Shown here piece by piece: positions 15,324-23,937 of a stretch of 34,837 nt of DNA (its first letter is position 1; every line of letters begins with the position of its first letter). Made by a program: the position numbers and the translations under genes. A model generated the notes under the pieces. The model was not told the origin of the DNA and did not search any database. It saw nothing but the letters and a program-made list of their open reading frames with translations. Origin of the DNA: Bacillota bacterium. Its GTDB lineage: Bacteria; Bacillota; Clostridia; Clostridiales; Clostridiaceae. The stretch spans positions 1-34,837 of the forward strand of contig JAEZKY010000229.1 in assembly GCA_023435985.1 (NCBI GenBank), read 5' to 3'.

Positions 15324-16643
15324 TTAATATCTTCTTCTTTTATTTGAACGGTTATAATAGCTTTTCTTTTTACGTCTAGAGTTAGATGCCATATTTTTAA
15401 TAAGAACAGCTAAAGTAATTATTATAGCTATTACTACTATAGTCGCGATATAAGTAAGTAAATTATCTTTAACTAGGCTGCTAAGAGAAATATCTACTGT
15501 ACCTGCAACTTCTTCTGAGTAATTTCTTGTAGTATAGGTTAATTTAGCATTTTTATTAAAAAGTAAACTCCATGCACTAGAATCTGTTCCGTCATAAGTA
15601 ATTTGAGATTCAGCATCATTAATGTCATTTTTATAGTAATTTACATCTTGAGTTAGCTTAAGTGGTACTGAAATAGTTTTAGTAGGTCCAAATGCAATGA
15701 AAGGTTTGTATTTTACTTCAGCAGTTCCTACATTTTCACCACTTGTCTTGTAAACTTGTTTAGTAGCAGCATAACTGTAATTCATAATAGCATCCATATC
15801 GTTAAATTTGGTCATATCAGCATTATCAACCTGCCTGCTCTTAAGAACGACACCGATTATTTGACGTCCATCTCTTTCGTATACAGTAACTAAACAGCCA
15901 CCTGCTTCATTAGTAGTTCCGGTTTTACCAGCAATATTACCATTTTTACCAAGGGTAACATTTCTGTTTTCTAGAATCAGTCTAGAGTTTTTTATTGTTA
16001 CAGGAGCAGTTGGAAGTTCCATGGTTTCTCTTTCCCAGTCATTTGCAAAAGCTGCCTTCATAATCAAAGAAAGATCGTAGGCAGTAGTATAATGATTTGG
16101 ATCATGCAAGCCGTTAGGAGTGACAAAGTTACTGTGAGTGGCTCCAAGCTCTTTTGCTTTCTTGTTCATTAGATCAGCAAATGCTTTAGAATCGCCAGAT
16201 ATATTATCAGCAATTACATATGCAGTATCGTTACCAGAAAATAATAGCAATCCTTTCATTATATCATCAGCTCCGACTTTATCACCAGGCTGCATAGTGT
16301 TATGCATATAATTTAAGTTTATAGAATATTCAGGTTGTTCTTTTGCTGACTTAGTATATTCAAGCTGGTCGGTTTTACTTTTGTTTTCAGCTAATAAAAG
16401 ACCAGTTAATAATTTAGTTGTACTTGCAGGATACCTTTGGCTGTCAGCATCCTTACAATAAATAACTTCGCCTGTCTGTAAATCCATTGTTAGCGCTGCT
16501 TCACCTTTAATGTCAGGTAAATTTTGTGCGGAACTTTCTGTTTTAGAATTTGTATTTGCTGCGTAACTAGCCATACTCAATGGACTAAATAAAGAAAGAG
16601 AAAGCGTTAACGCAAGTGCTTTTATAATTAAATTTTTTTTCAA
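15324..16643 (-). CDS. D-alanyl-D-alanine carboxypeptidase (penicillin-binding protein 5/6 family)
   Basis: A serine peptidase that removes the terminal D-Ala from peptidoglycan pentapeptides outside the membrane. Catalytic motifs in order are S74-T-T-K77, SGN (in LLLFSGND) and KTG (in IAGKTGTTNEAGG). It has a signal peptide up to about residue 29, a C-terminal domain, then a membrane helix (LLTYIATIVVIAIIITLAVL) and a very basic tail (SRRKKKSYYNRSNKRRRY). A GTG at 16658 opens the frame, but TTG 16643 is preferred: GGAGAG lies at the right distance and the signal peptide begins exactly there (MKKNLIIKALAL). That gives 439 residues. Its genomic neighbours MurT/GatD also modify the cell wall. 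It corresponds to the DacF/DacA group; the paralogue cannot be assigned exactly. Confidence 0.93.
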   Translation of the reverse strand: MKKNLIIKALALTLSLSLFSPLSMASYAANTNSKTESSAQNLPDIKGEAALTMDLQTGEVIYCKDADSQRYPASTTKLLTGLLLAENKSKTDQLEYTKSAKEQPEYSINLNYMHNTMQPGDKVGADDIMKGLLLFSGNDTAYVIADNISGDSKAFADLMNKKAKELGATHSNFVTPNGLHDPNHYTTAYDLSLIMKAAFANDWERETMELPTAPVTIKNSRLILENRNVTLGKNGNIAGKTGTTNEAGGCLVTVYERDGRQIIGVVLKSRQVDNADMTKFNDMDAIMNYSYAATKQVYKTSGENVGTAEVKYKPFIAFGPTKTISVPLKLTQDVNYYKNDINDAESQITYDGTDSSAWSLLFNKNAKLTYTTRNYSEEVAGTVDISLSSLVKDNLLTYIATIVVIAIIITLAVLIKNMASNSRRKKKSYYNRSNKRRRY

Positions 16644-16673
16644 GTCAAATCTCTCCACTTCTATTTAAGCATA

Positions 16674-16701
16674 TAAGGCATATAAAAAAAGACATGCCTT
16701 A
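16674..16701. other. Inverted repeat upstream of the carboxypeptidase gene
   Basis: Perfect 8-bp arms TAAGGCAT / ATGCCTTA around a 12-nt A-rich spacer. It lies about 30 bp before the TTG start of the carboxypeptidase gene and about 90 bp after the gatD stop. It could be an operator, a leader hairpin or a weak gatD terminator. No T-run follows the stem on the gatD strand. Confidence 0.4.
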
Positions 16702-16787
16702 AGTATATTGAAACATTTCTAGTATATCATTTATGTAAAGCTATAACAATAAATGTAATGTAAAATTTTAATACAATTAAATAATTA

Positions 16788-17510
16788 TTATTTTAGTCGT
16801 TCTATTATAGATTTTTTTGCGTTCAGTTCAAATTCGTCATTTAAAGTATTTAGCTGAACATCGTTACCATATTTATTTTTTAAGGCTAGACTTAAGAGTC
16901 TATCAGCAAATTCAGGGTTCTTAGAAAGAAAAGAACCATGAAAATATGAGCCAAATGTATTTTTGTAAATACAGCCTTCAAAACCATCTTCTCCATTATT
17001 ACCATATCCGTGAATGCACTTTCCAAGAGGAGTATGATTATTTATATAAGTTCGACCTGAATGATTTTCAAAACCTACGTAAGTCTCATTAAATTCTTCG
17101 TTGAATATTTCTGTATTTCCAATAAATCTTGTGTCTCCACCTTCAGTGTAAATATCTAAAATTCCAATACCATCTATCTTCTCACCGTTTGGAGCAGTAT
17201 AATATTTACCTAATAGTTGATAGCCACCACAGATAGCAAGCATAACTTTTCCATCTTCAATGAAATTGGTCAAAGCATCTTTTTTTATTTCGTTTAAATC
17301 ATTTGAAACTATAGACTGCTCATAATCTTGACCGCCGCCAAAGAAGATTATGTCTACATTTTCTTCATCGATATTTTCTCCTAAAGAAGAATTAATTATA
17401 TTAACATCAATTCCTCTAAGAGCAGCCCTATGCTTTAGAATAAGTACATTACCTAAATCACCATATACATTTAATAAATCTGGGTATAAATGACAAATAG
17501 TTAATTCCAT
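16788..17510 (-). CDS. gatD: Lipid II isoglutaminyl synthase, glutaminase subunit GatD
   Basis: A class-I glutamine amidotransferase subunit. It releases ammonia from glutamine and passes it to MurT to amidate D-Glu of lipid II to D-isoglutamine. Length is 240 residues. The oxyanion region is FFGGGQDYEQ, the nucleophile elbow AICGGYQLLG has Cys94 (the same number as the catalytic Cys of S. aureus GatD), and the catalytic His is in GSYFHGSFL. A longer frame reaches ATG 17531, but ATG 17510 is chosen because TAAGGAG sits at the correct distance before it; that sequence overlaps the murT stop codon. It is co-transcribed with murT with a 14-bp gap. Confidence 0.94.
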   Translation of the reverse strand: MELTICHLYPDLLNVYGDLGNVLILKHRAALRGIDVNIINSSLGENIDEENVDIIFFGGGQDYEQSIVSNDLNEIKKDALTNFIEDGKVMLAICGGYQLLGKYYTAPNGEKIDGIGILDIYTEGGDTRFIGNTEIFNEEFNETYVGFENHSGRTYINNHTPLGKCIHGYGNNGEDGFEGCIYKNTFGSYFHGSFLSKNPEFADRLLSLALKNKYGNDVQLNTLNDEFELNAKKSIIERLK

Positions 17511-17524
17511 AATTTCGTATCTCC

Positions 17525-18883
17525 TTACCATAATTTATTGATGTAACCTTTTGAATGAAGATATTTTCTATAATTTATCATTGCAGTATAAGTTGCAAGA
17601 ATATATATTTTTTTTGAGGCTGAATCTTTAATTTTATCTGTTAATTCCTCATAATCCTCTTTTAATATAAAATTATCAACGCTTAGTCCTGCAACCTTTA
17701 GTCTTACAGCCATATCATACATTCTAAGACCTGATACAAAAATATCTTTAATATTGAGAGTAGATATTTTTTCGAAATCTACATCCCATATCCAAGAAAC
17801 ATCACGACCATCAGCATAATTATCATTTAACATAAATGCTGCTGAAAATTCGTCCTTATTCAAAGCAAGAATATCTAAGGCTTGGTTATATCCAGCAGGA
17901 TTTTTAACTAAGATAATCTGTATATCTTTATTTTCTATAGTTACCTGCTCTTGCCTGCCAAAGCTTGAACTTTGGTTTTGTAGTGATGTCTGGATAACTG
18001 AATCAGGCACACCAAGTTCCTTTGTAATTGCAAAAGCGCATAAAGCATTATATATATTATAAGCTCCTGATTGGCTTATAAAGACTTCACAATCATTAAT
18101 TAAAACAGAAGAATTCTCTGGAGTTAAATCAAATATTTTATTTACTGCATATTGCAGCTCTGAACGTTTATAGCCGCACTCTGGACAATAAAAGTCTCCT
18201 AAATGATTATAGGTAACTAAATTATAGGAATAAGGAGCTTTACAAAATTTACAGAACTTTGCATCGGCATTTAAATCTAAAGACGTATTTTCTTTAATAG
18301 GAGTATTAAAACCATAGTATATTACTGGGTTTTTAGCTTCTAATTTACCAAGTAAAGATTCATCTCCATTTAGAATAAGTTTTGATGTTGGTACTTTTTC
18401 TATTCCGTCCATTATTTTAACCAAGGTGGTATAAACTTCGCCGTATCTATCCAATTGATCTCTAAATAAGTTGGTTACAGTTATTATTTCAGGAGTTAAA
18501 TGCTCTGTAATAAACTTAACATTGGCTTCATCAACTTCTATTACTGCGTACGGATTTTCTTTCTTTCTGAAAAAAGAATAATTTGAAACGAAACAAGCCA
18601 CAATCCCAGGATACATATTAGCACCAGTATTATTAGTAATGACATTGAATTTGTTTTCTTTTAAGATATTATAAATCATACTGGTTGTGGTTGTTTTTCC
18701 ATTAGTTCCAGTTACCAAGATGACTCTATATCCTTTGCTGACCTTTTTTAATATTGATTTATCAATTTTTAATGCTATTTTACCAGGAAAATTACTTCCA
18801 CCTTTTACAACATGCTTTGCAAGAAATGCAGTAATTTTTGATAATAATATGCTTAAAATGGATTTAATATTAATTTTACTCAC
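17525..18883 (-). CDS. murT: Lipid II isoglutaminyl synthase, Mur ligase subunit MurT
   Basis: A 452-residue ATP-dependent ligase-like subunit that activates the D-Glu carboxylate of lipid II for amidation with GatD-derived ammonia at the cytosolic membrane face. It shows the P-loop VTGTNGKTTTTSMIY (about 58-72), the Mur ligase central motif VIEVDEAN, NLFRDQLDRYGE, and a four-cysteine zinc ribbon inserted in the central domain (CKFCKAP...CPECGYK), a hallmark of MurT. A C-terminal DUF1727 domain follows with LNDNYADGRDVSWIWDVDFE. GTG 18883 is the only reasonable start, with just a weak GGA upstream. murT is the first gene of the murT-gatD operon. An 11-bp perfect inverted repeat lies 27 bp before its start. 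Confidence 0.95.
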   Translation of the reverse strand: MSKINIKSILSILLSKITAFLAKHVVKGGSNFPGKIALKIDKSILKKVSKGYRVILVTGTNGKTTTTSMIYNILKENKFNVITNNTGANMYPGIVACFVSNYSFFRKKENPYAVIEVDEANVKFITEHLTPEIITVTNLFRDQLDRYGEVYTTLVKIMDGIEKVPTSKLILNGDESLLGKLEAKNPVIYYGFNTPIKENTSLDLNADAKFCKFCKAPYSYNLVTYNHLGDFYCPECGYKRSELQYAVNKIFDLTPENSSVLINDCEVFISQSGAYNIYNALCAFAITKELGVPDSVIQTSLQNQSSSFGRQEQVTIENKDIQIILVKNPAGYNQALDILALNKDEFSAAFMLNDNYADGRDVSWIWDVDFEKISTLNIKDIFVSGLRMYDMAVRLKVAGLSVDNFILKEDYEELTDKIKDSASKKIYILATYTAMINYRKYLHSKGYINKLW

Positions 18884-18909
18884 CGTCCAATTCTAGTTTT
18901 ATAATAAGA

Positions 18910-18940
18910 ATGATTAACATAATAAAGTAATGTTAATCAT
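18910..18940. promoter_or_regulatory. Perfect inverted repeat upstream of murT
   Basis: Arms ATGATTAACAT and ATGTTAATCAT (11 bp each, perfect) are separated by 9 bp, ending 27 bp from the murT GTG. It could be a repressor site or a hairpin in the murT leader. No protein can be assigned. Confidence 0.5.
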
Positions 18941-19308
18941 TTAGATAACATTAAATAATCAAAATAAGTATAGCACAAAAACTAATAACTACGAAAATAT
19001 TTTTGCTAAGAAAATAGACATAAATTGACTAACATAAAAAAAAGTAAAAGAGTTGAGACTTTTTAAAAGTTTATTTATAAAAGAATTAAATTAAACGCTA
19101 AATTCTTCTTAATTAAAAATTAAGAGAAAAATTATATGATGGAATTTGTAAAATATGGTTAAGAAGCTGGAATAAAAGGATTCCCTACAGTATTGATGAA
19201 TTAATTCATAATTGTATATTAATAATTAAAGGAAATTTAAATTGAATTTTTGAGAATAAATAATCTTAAGAAAAAGTGAAGAATTCATACTTTGTTAGGC
19301 ATATACAA
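18941..19308. other. AT-rich non-coding gap
   Basis: About 370 bp between the divergent murT and zapA-like genes with no credible ORF on either strand. It presumably holds the murT promoter. No repeat or RNA structure stood out. Confidence 0.4.
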
Positions 19309-19337
19309 TTGTTTTATTAAGGAATATACAATATAAT
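19309..19337 (+). promoter_or_regulatory. Sigma-A-type promoter of the zapA-like gene
   Basis: TTGTTT (19309-19314), a 17-bp spacer and a perfect TATAAT (19332-19337), 33 bp before the ATG. It probably drives the zapA-like, U32 peptidase and possibly mutS2 genes. Confidence 0.7.
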
Positions 19338-19370
19338 TAAAAGTAATAAAGAATTTTACGAGGTGTTATT

Positions 19371-21347
19371 ATGATTAAGGTAACAGTTAACATAAATGGT
19401 ATTAACTATAATCTAAAAGGGGAAAAAGATGAAAAATATTTGCTAGGGGTAGCAAATTTTGTAGATACAAGGATTAAGGAAATAATATCTAATAGAGCAG
19501 GCTTAAGTTCAACTGCAGCAGCAGTTTTAACTGCTGTAAATATTGCTGACGAGCTTTATGAATGTGATTTACAATTGGACAAGTCTATAAAAGATAAGGC
19601 AGATATTATAGAAGAAAATAATGATTTAAAGAAAAAACTGGAGGAAATGAATTTAGATTTAGAAAAATCAGCTAATGGGAAATTGGAGATTCAAGCTGAC
19701 TTTGAAAAAAAAGAGAAAGAGCTACGTGATAAATATAAAGATTCAGAAGCTATTTTCAAGTCATTAAATAATACAATTAACAATCTTAAAGAGGAAAATG
19801 AATCATTAAAGAAAAAGTTGAACGAATTAGGTTTGGAATTAGAAGATTCTAATAAGGAGAATGCAAATCTTAAAAGCAGCTTTGAGGAGAAGGAAAGAGA
19901 ATTACAGGTAAAATATAAAGATACAGATTCAGCTTTTAATTCATTGAATAATAATATAAATAACCTTAAAGCTCAAAACCAAAAGCTGACTACAGAAAAT
20001 AAATCAATAACTGATGAACTTAATAAAAAGAAAAATATTAATGAGTCTTTAAACAGAGAACTAAGTGAAGTTAAAGAAAAAAATAAAATTATTTATAAAA
20101 AGATTGAGGAAGCTAAAAGTAACGAACAGAGGTTGAATAAAGAATTGCAGCTATCTAATGAAAAGGCAAAAAACTTGAGCAATGAAATGGCGGAAATCAA
20201 AAGAGAAAAGAATGCAATAAATAATGAGTTAAGTGAAATTAATACGAAAAATTTAGAATTACATAGAAAGTATGAATTATGTAAGGAAAATGAACAAAAA
20301 CTAAATGAAGATTGCATTAATTATAATAAACAAATTGAAGAGTATAAAATGAAGTTAGAAGAACAAGTGAATTTCAACGATACAATTGCTTTAAAGTTTG
20401 AGGAAGAGAAAGAAGCATTAAGTGATAGAATCTCAGAATTGCTATTAAGTGAAGAAGAATTAAATAACAAAATTAAAGATATAATGAAAAAAGAAGATGA
20501 ACTTAATAATGATTTAACAATTGAAAGAGAAAAAACTGTACAGTTAACTGAAAAAATTGAAGCTATTAATATAGAAAAAGATGAACTTAACAGGCAAATA
20601 ACTGATTTAAGTGAAGCATCAAATAATAAAATTGCAGAGTGTAGCGAACAATTAAGTAAGTTGACTAGAGAAAATGAAACGTTGCTAAATCAAATTAATA
20701 ACATGAATGAAGAAAAAATGAATTTGGAAAGTGAAATTTCTAAGTTAAAAGGTGATCAAGAAATATTAAATAATGAAATCAATAATCTAAGGGATAATAA
20801 TGATGAGTTATCACAGGAAATAGAAAAAGGTGATAGAGCAAAAGAAGTTCTAGAAGAGGAATTGGAACTTACAAGAAGTAGTAATGAAAGATTAAAATTT
20901 GAGACTAATGAAGCTAAGGGAGAATTTGAAAAACAAATTAATGCCAAAGCTCAACAAATAGAAGAAGTAAGCAAAGCATTGGAAAATTTGGAACGTGAAC
21001 TAAGAAGAGTTAAAGAAGAGCTCGGTAGTAAAGAAAGAGCAGTAGAAAGATTAGAAAAAGAATTAGAGGATAAAGAATGGATATTCTTAAAGCTAAAAAA
21101 AGAAATAGAAGCTAAAGAAAGTGACCTAGATTCAAGTAAGGGATCTATAGATGATTTAAAAGAGGAAATTTCAGTATTAGTAAAGGAAAGAGATGAACTA
21201 ACTAATGCAAACAATGAACTTAATAAGGAAGCCAAAACTTTTCAACATAGGCTTTTTGAATTGCAAGCTAAAGTCATAGATGCAGAAATAGAAGTGGCAA
21301 AAGTTAAAAAGGAGCAGGTAGGACCTCTTGTTAAAAAGGTAAGGTGA
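19371..21347 (+). CDS. ZapA-domain protein with a very long coiled coil
   Basis: A 658-residue protein. Residues 1 to about 90 match the cell-division regulator ZapA (VTVNINGINYNLKG, YLLGVANFVDTRIKEI, AAVLTAVNIADELYE), which binds and cross-links FtsZ. Clostridial ZapA proteins are usually about 90-200 residues. Here some 560 residues of nearly continuous Glu/Lys/Asn/Leu coiled coil follow. Within it a 60-residue unit is repeated back to back (DNA offset exactly 180 bp: 19698 and 19878; FEKKEKELRDKYKD versus FEEKERELQVKYKD). The tail is HRLFELQAKVIDAEIEVAKV. Start ATG 19371 has CGAGGTG. It leads a run with U32 peptidase and mutS2, the usual genomic home of zapA in clostridia. FtsZ binding is inferred from the N-terminus; the coil may act as a spacer or scaffold. 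Confidence 0.87.
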   Translation: MIKVTVNINGINYNLKGEKDEKYLLGVANFVDTRIKEIISNRAGLSSTAAAVLTAVNIADELYECDLQLDKSIKDKADIIEENNDLKKKLEEMNLDLEKSANGKLEIQADFEKKEKELRDKYKDSEAIFKSLNNTINNLKEENESLKKKLNELGLELEDSNKENANLKSSFEEKERELQVKYKDTDSAFNSLNNNINNLKAQNQKLTTENKSITDELNKKKNINESLNRELSEVKEKNKIIYKKIEEAKSNEQRLNKELQLSNEKAKNLSNEMAEIKREKNAINNELSEINTKNLELHRKYELCKENEQKLNEDCINYNKQIEEYKMKLEEQVNFNDTIALKFEEEKEALSDRISELLLSEEELNNKIKDIMKKEDELNNDLTIEREKTVQLTEKIEAINIEKDELNRQITDLSEASNNKIAECSEQLSKLTRENETLLNQINNMNEEKMNLESEISKLKGDQEILNNEINNLRDNNDELSQEIEKGDRAKEVLEEELELTRSSNERLKFETNEAKGEFEKQINAKAQQIEEVSKALENLERELRRVKEELGSKERAVERLEKELEDKEWIFLKLKKEIEAKESDLDSSKGSIDDLKEEISVLVKERDELTNANNELNKEAKTFQHRLFELQAKVIDAEIEVAKVKKEQVGPLVKKVR

Positions 21348-21352
21348 GGCAT

Positions 21353-21409
21353 ATGAAAGAAAATAGGCAGGTAGATTGGCTTGTTATTTTTTGGATAATG
21401 CCTAAGTAA
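21353..21409 (+). CDS. Possible 18-residue micro-ORF between the zapA-like and U32 genes
   Basis: ATG 21353 is preceded by AGGTGAGG at ideal spacing and reads MKENRQVDWLVIFWIMPK, then TAA. The zapA-like stop is 5 bp upstream, and this ORF's TAA merges with the AAAGGAG of the U32 peptidase gene. The product is hydrophobic and Trp-rich. It could be a real micropeptide, a translational coupler, or chance. It is too short for coding statistics. Confidence 0.35.
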   Translation: MKENRQVDWLVIFWIMPK

Positions 21410-21419
21410 AAGGAGAAAC

Positions 21420-23786
21420 ATGAATAAAATTGAGTTATTATCTCCAGCAGGAAGTATGGAGAGTTTAATTGCAGCAATAAATAATGGAGCGGATGCAATA
21501 TATCTTGGAGGCAGTAAGTTTTCAGCAAGAGCTTACGCCTCAAATTTTGATAATGAAACTATGATGAAGGCATTAGATTATGCTCATAGCTATAATGTAA
21601 AGGTGTATGTTACAATTAATACACTTTTAAAACAAAATGAACTAAAAGAAGCGTTAAAATATGTAGGATATCTCTATGAAATTGGAGTAGATGCATTAAT
21701 AATTCAAGATGTAGGCTTAATAAGTCTGATTAAGGATGTATATCCAGATTTTGAATTACATGCATCAACTCAAATGACAATTCATAATGCAGAAGGAGCT
21801 TTATATTTTAAAGAAAAGGGCTTAGAAAGAATAGTTTTATCAAGAGAGCTTTCATTAGAGGAAATAAAGTATATTTCAAAAGACTTGGGCATAGAAACTG
21901 AAGTATTTGTACATGGAGCTTTATGCGTATGTTATTCAGGACAATGCTTAATGAGTTCTATGATTGGCGGGAGAAGCGGAAATAGAGGAAGATGTGCACA
22001 GCCTTGCAGGATGCAATATACTTTAAAAGGCGAAACTTTAGGTGAGAGAAAGGGATATCTTTTAAGTCCTAAAGATACATGTTTAATTGATGATGTAGAT
22101 GCCATTATAAAGAGTGGCACGGCGTCCTTAAAAGTTGAAGGAAGAATGAAAAAGCCTGAATATGTAGCTGGAGTTACAAGAAATTATAGAAAATCAATTG
22201 ATAAAGTATTAAAAAATACAAAATTTGATTTACAAAAGGGACGAACAGAACTGGCAAAATTATTTAATAGAGAAGGTTTTGCTAAGGCATACTTATATAA
22301 AAATACAGGGAAAGATATGATGAGCTATAATTACCCTAAAAATACTGGAGTATTTATAGGTCAGGTTATGAATGATGGAGAAATCATATTAGAAGAAGAT
22401 GTGTTTTTAGGAGATGGAATAAGATTTGCAGCTGATGATGGATTTACTTTAAGTAAAATCTTAAAGAATAATAACGAAGTTAAAGAAGCACACAGGGGAG
22501 AGAAGGTTAAATTATTTCCAACTGGGGGCTATAAAAAAGGCTACAAGCTTTATAAGATGTCAGATAAAAAGTTATATGATGAATTAAAAGAAGATTTAAA
22601 GCAGTATAAGAGAAAAATAAATTTAGTAGGGGAAGTTGAGTTTAAGGTTAATTCACCACTTTGCATTAAAACTAAGTTGAATGGAAAAGAACATAAGGTT
22701 TATGGTGAAATAGTTGAAGCTGCTCAAAATAAGCCATTAACAAGAGATAGAGTTGAAGAAGCCTTAAGGAAGTCAGGAGAAATTCCTTACAAATTTGATG
22801 AAATAATTTTTGATGAGTTCGACGAAGGCTTTATAAGGATAGCTGCTATAAATAATTTAAGAAGAGAGCTATTTGAAAAGATATTAAAGGAAGAGGTAAG
22901 CTCATATAGAAGAAAAAGAGTTCTAGAGACTCCAAAAGCAAAGAGTAAAAAAGGTAATGAAGATTTAGGCTATATTTATAGCTGCATTACAAAGGGGCAA
23001 TTGAAGGCATTGGTAGAAAATCCTGAAATTCAGAATATTGCATTGGATATATTCTTCAGTAAGTTGAAAGATTCTTTGAATAAAGGAGATTTGAAGAATT
23101 TATATGAACAAGGCTTAAAGGATAAAAATATATATCTAAAGGTGCCTAATATAATTAAAGATGAATTTAATTACGTGGTTAATGTCATAGAAGAATTAAT
23201 GCCTTATATAAAAGGAATAATAACATCAAATGCTGGTATAATAAAAATTTATAGAGATAAATTTTTTATAATAGGTGATTATAAACTAAATGTCTTTAAT
23301 AAAGAAGGTGCGGAATTCTATGCAGAAGATGTTGATATTCCATTCTTAAGTTTAGAGTTAAATAGAAAAGAAATAAAGGAGTTAACTAAAAGTGCTAATT
23401 GTAAAGTCGGAATTAACATTTATGGTAAAACTGAACTCATGATTAGCGAATATTGCCCTATTGGAAGTACTTTTGGCAATAAATCATCTAAGAAGGAATG
23501 CAATAAAGCTTGCATGAAGGATACCTTTAAATTAAAAGACAGAATGAATGAAAGTTTCAGTGTATTATGTGATAATAGCTGCAGAAGTTATATTTTAAAT
23601 TCATTAGCTACAAACCTAATTGATGAAATAGAAGAACTTAAGTCCTTTAATATTAGAAATTTCAGGGTAGACTTTAAGGATGAAACTTACGAAGAAGTTG
23701 TCAATGTGTTAGAACAAATTTCTAATAAAAAGAAAAATGAAGATAATAAATATACAAAAGGCCACTATAAACGAGGCGTCGAATAA
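21420..23786 (+). CDS. U32 family peptidase with DUF3656 domain
   Basis: A 788-residue protein of the collagenase-like U32 family. The first ~330 residues are the core: ELLSPAGSMESLIAAINNGA at the start, then HASTQMTIHNAEGA, and the signature VFVHGALCVCYSGQCLMSSM with GNRGRCAQPCRMQY, rich in conserved cysteines that in relatives hold an Fe-S cluster. The remainder includes DUF3656 (about 380-510) and another cysteine set near the C-terminus (EYCPIGSTFG, CNKACMKDTF, CDNSCRSYIL). Related U32 proteins (RlhA, TrhP, UbiU/V) modify RNA or ubiquinone, so the peptidase label may be misleading. ATG 21420 has AAAGGAG eight bases upstream. It follows the zapA-like gene, as is common in clostridia. Confidence 0.92.
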   Translation: MNKIELLSPAGSMESLIAAINNGADAIYLGGSKFSARAYASNFDNETMMKALDYAHSYNVKVYVTINTLLKQNELKEALKYVGYLYEIGVDALIIQDVGLISLIKDVYPDFELHASTQMTIHNAEGALYFKEKGLERIVLSRELSLEEIKYISKDLGIETEVFVHGALCVCYSGQCLMSSMIGGRSGNRGRCAQPCRMQYTLKGETLGERKGYLLSPKDTCLIDDVDAIIKSGTASLKVEGRMKKPEYVAGVTRNYRKSIDKVLKNTKFDLQKGRTELAKLFNREGFAKAYLYKNTGKDMMSYNYPKNTGVFIGQVMNDGEIILEEDVFLGDGIRFAADDGFTLSKILKNNNEVKEAHRGEKVKLFPTGGYKKGYKLYKMSDKKLYDELKEDLKQYKRKINLVGEVEFKVNSPLCIKTKLNGKEHKVYGEIVEAAQNKPLTRDRVEEALRKSGEIPYKFDEIIFDEFDEGFIRIAAINNLRRELFEKILKEEVSSYRRKRVLETPKAKSKKGNEDLGYIYSCITKGQLKALVENPEIQNIALDIFFSKLKDSLNKGDLKNLYEQGLKDKNIYLKVPNIIKDEFNYVVNVIEELMPYIKGIITSNAGIIKIYRDKFFIIGDYKLNVFNKEGAEFYAEDVDIPFLSLELNRKEIKELTKSANCKVGINIYGKTELMISEYCPIGSTFGNKSSKKECNKACMKDTFKLKDRMNESFSVLCDNSCRSYILNSLATNLIDEIEELKSFNIRNFRVDFKDETYEEVVNVLEQISNKKKNEDNKYTKGHYKRGVE

Positions 23787-23789
23787 GAG

Positions 23790-23925
23790 TTATGAATTAT
23801 GAGCTATGAATTATGAGTTATGGATGAAATTTCGATGGAATTTCTAAAATGCATATTAGTCAAAGCATGTAAGGCTTTGTTCTGTAACTCTTAATTGTGA
23901 ACTTATAGCTCTTAACTGAGTTAAG
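23790..23925. repeat. Intergenic repeat with 7-bp units and imperfect inverted ends
   Basis: Five tandem heptamers of consensus TTATGAR (23790-23824: TTATGAA, TTATGAG, CTATGAA, TTATGAG, TTATGGA). The far end (about 23883-23922, ACTCTTAATTGTG and TTATAGCTCTTAACTG) is an imperfect inverted counterpart. The layout resembles a decayed MITE or a dispersed clostridial intergenic repeat. It fills the gap between the U32 gene and mutS2 and leaves the mutS2 ribosome site intact. Confidence 0.55.
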
Positions 23926-23937
23926 GGGTGTGATTAA

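Noticed and set aside
20756..21235. Minus-strand ORFs opposite the coiled-coil gene
   Set aside because: Leu/Ser-rich complements of Glu/Lys codons, a normal artefact of coiled-coil genes. The same applies to minus-strand ORFs opposite sbcC (32864-33856).
23790..23824. CRISPR-like repeat array
   Set aside because: The units are 7 bp with no spacers; it is a simple tandem repeat.
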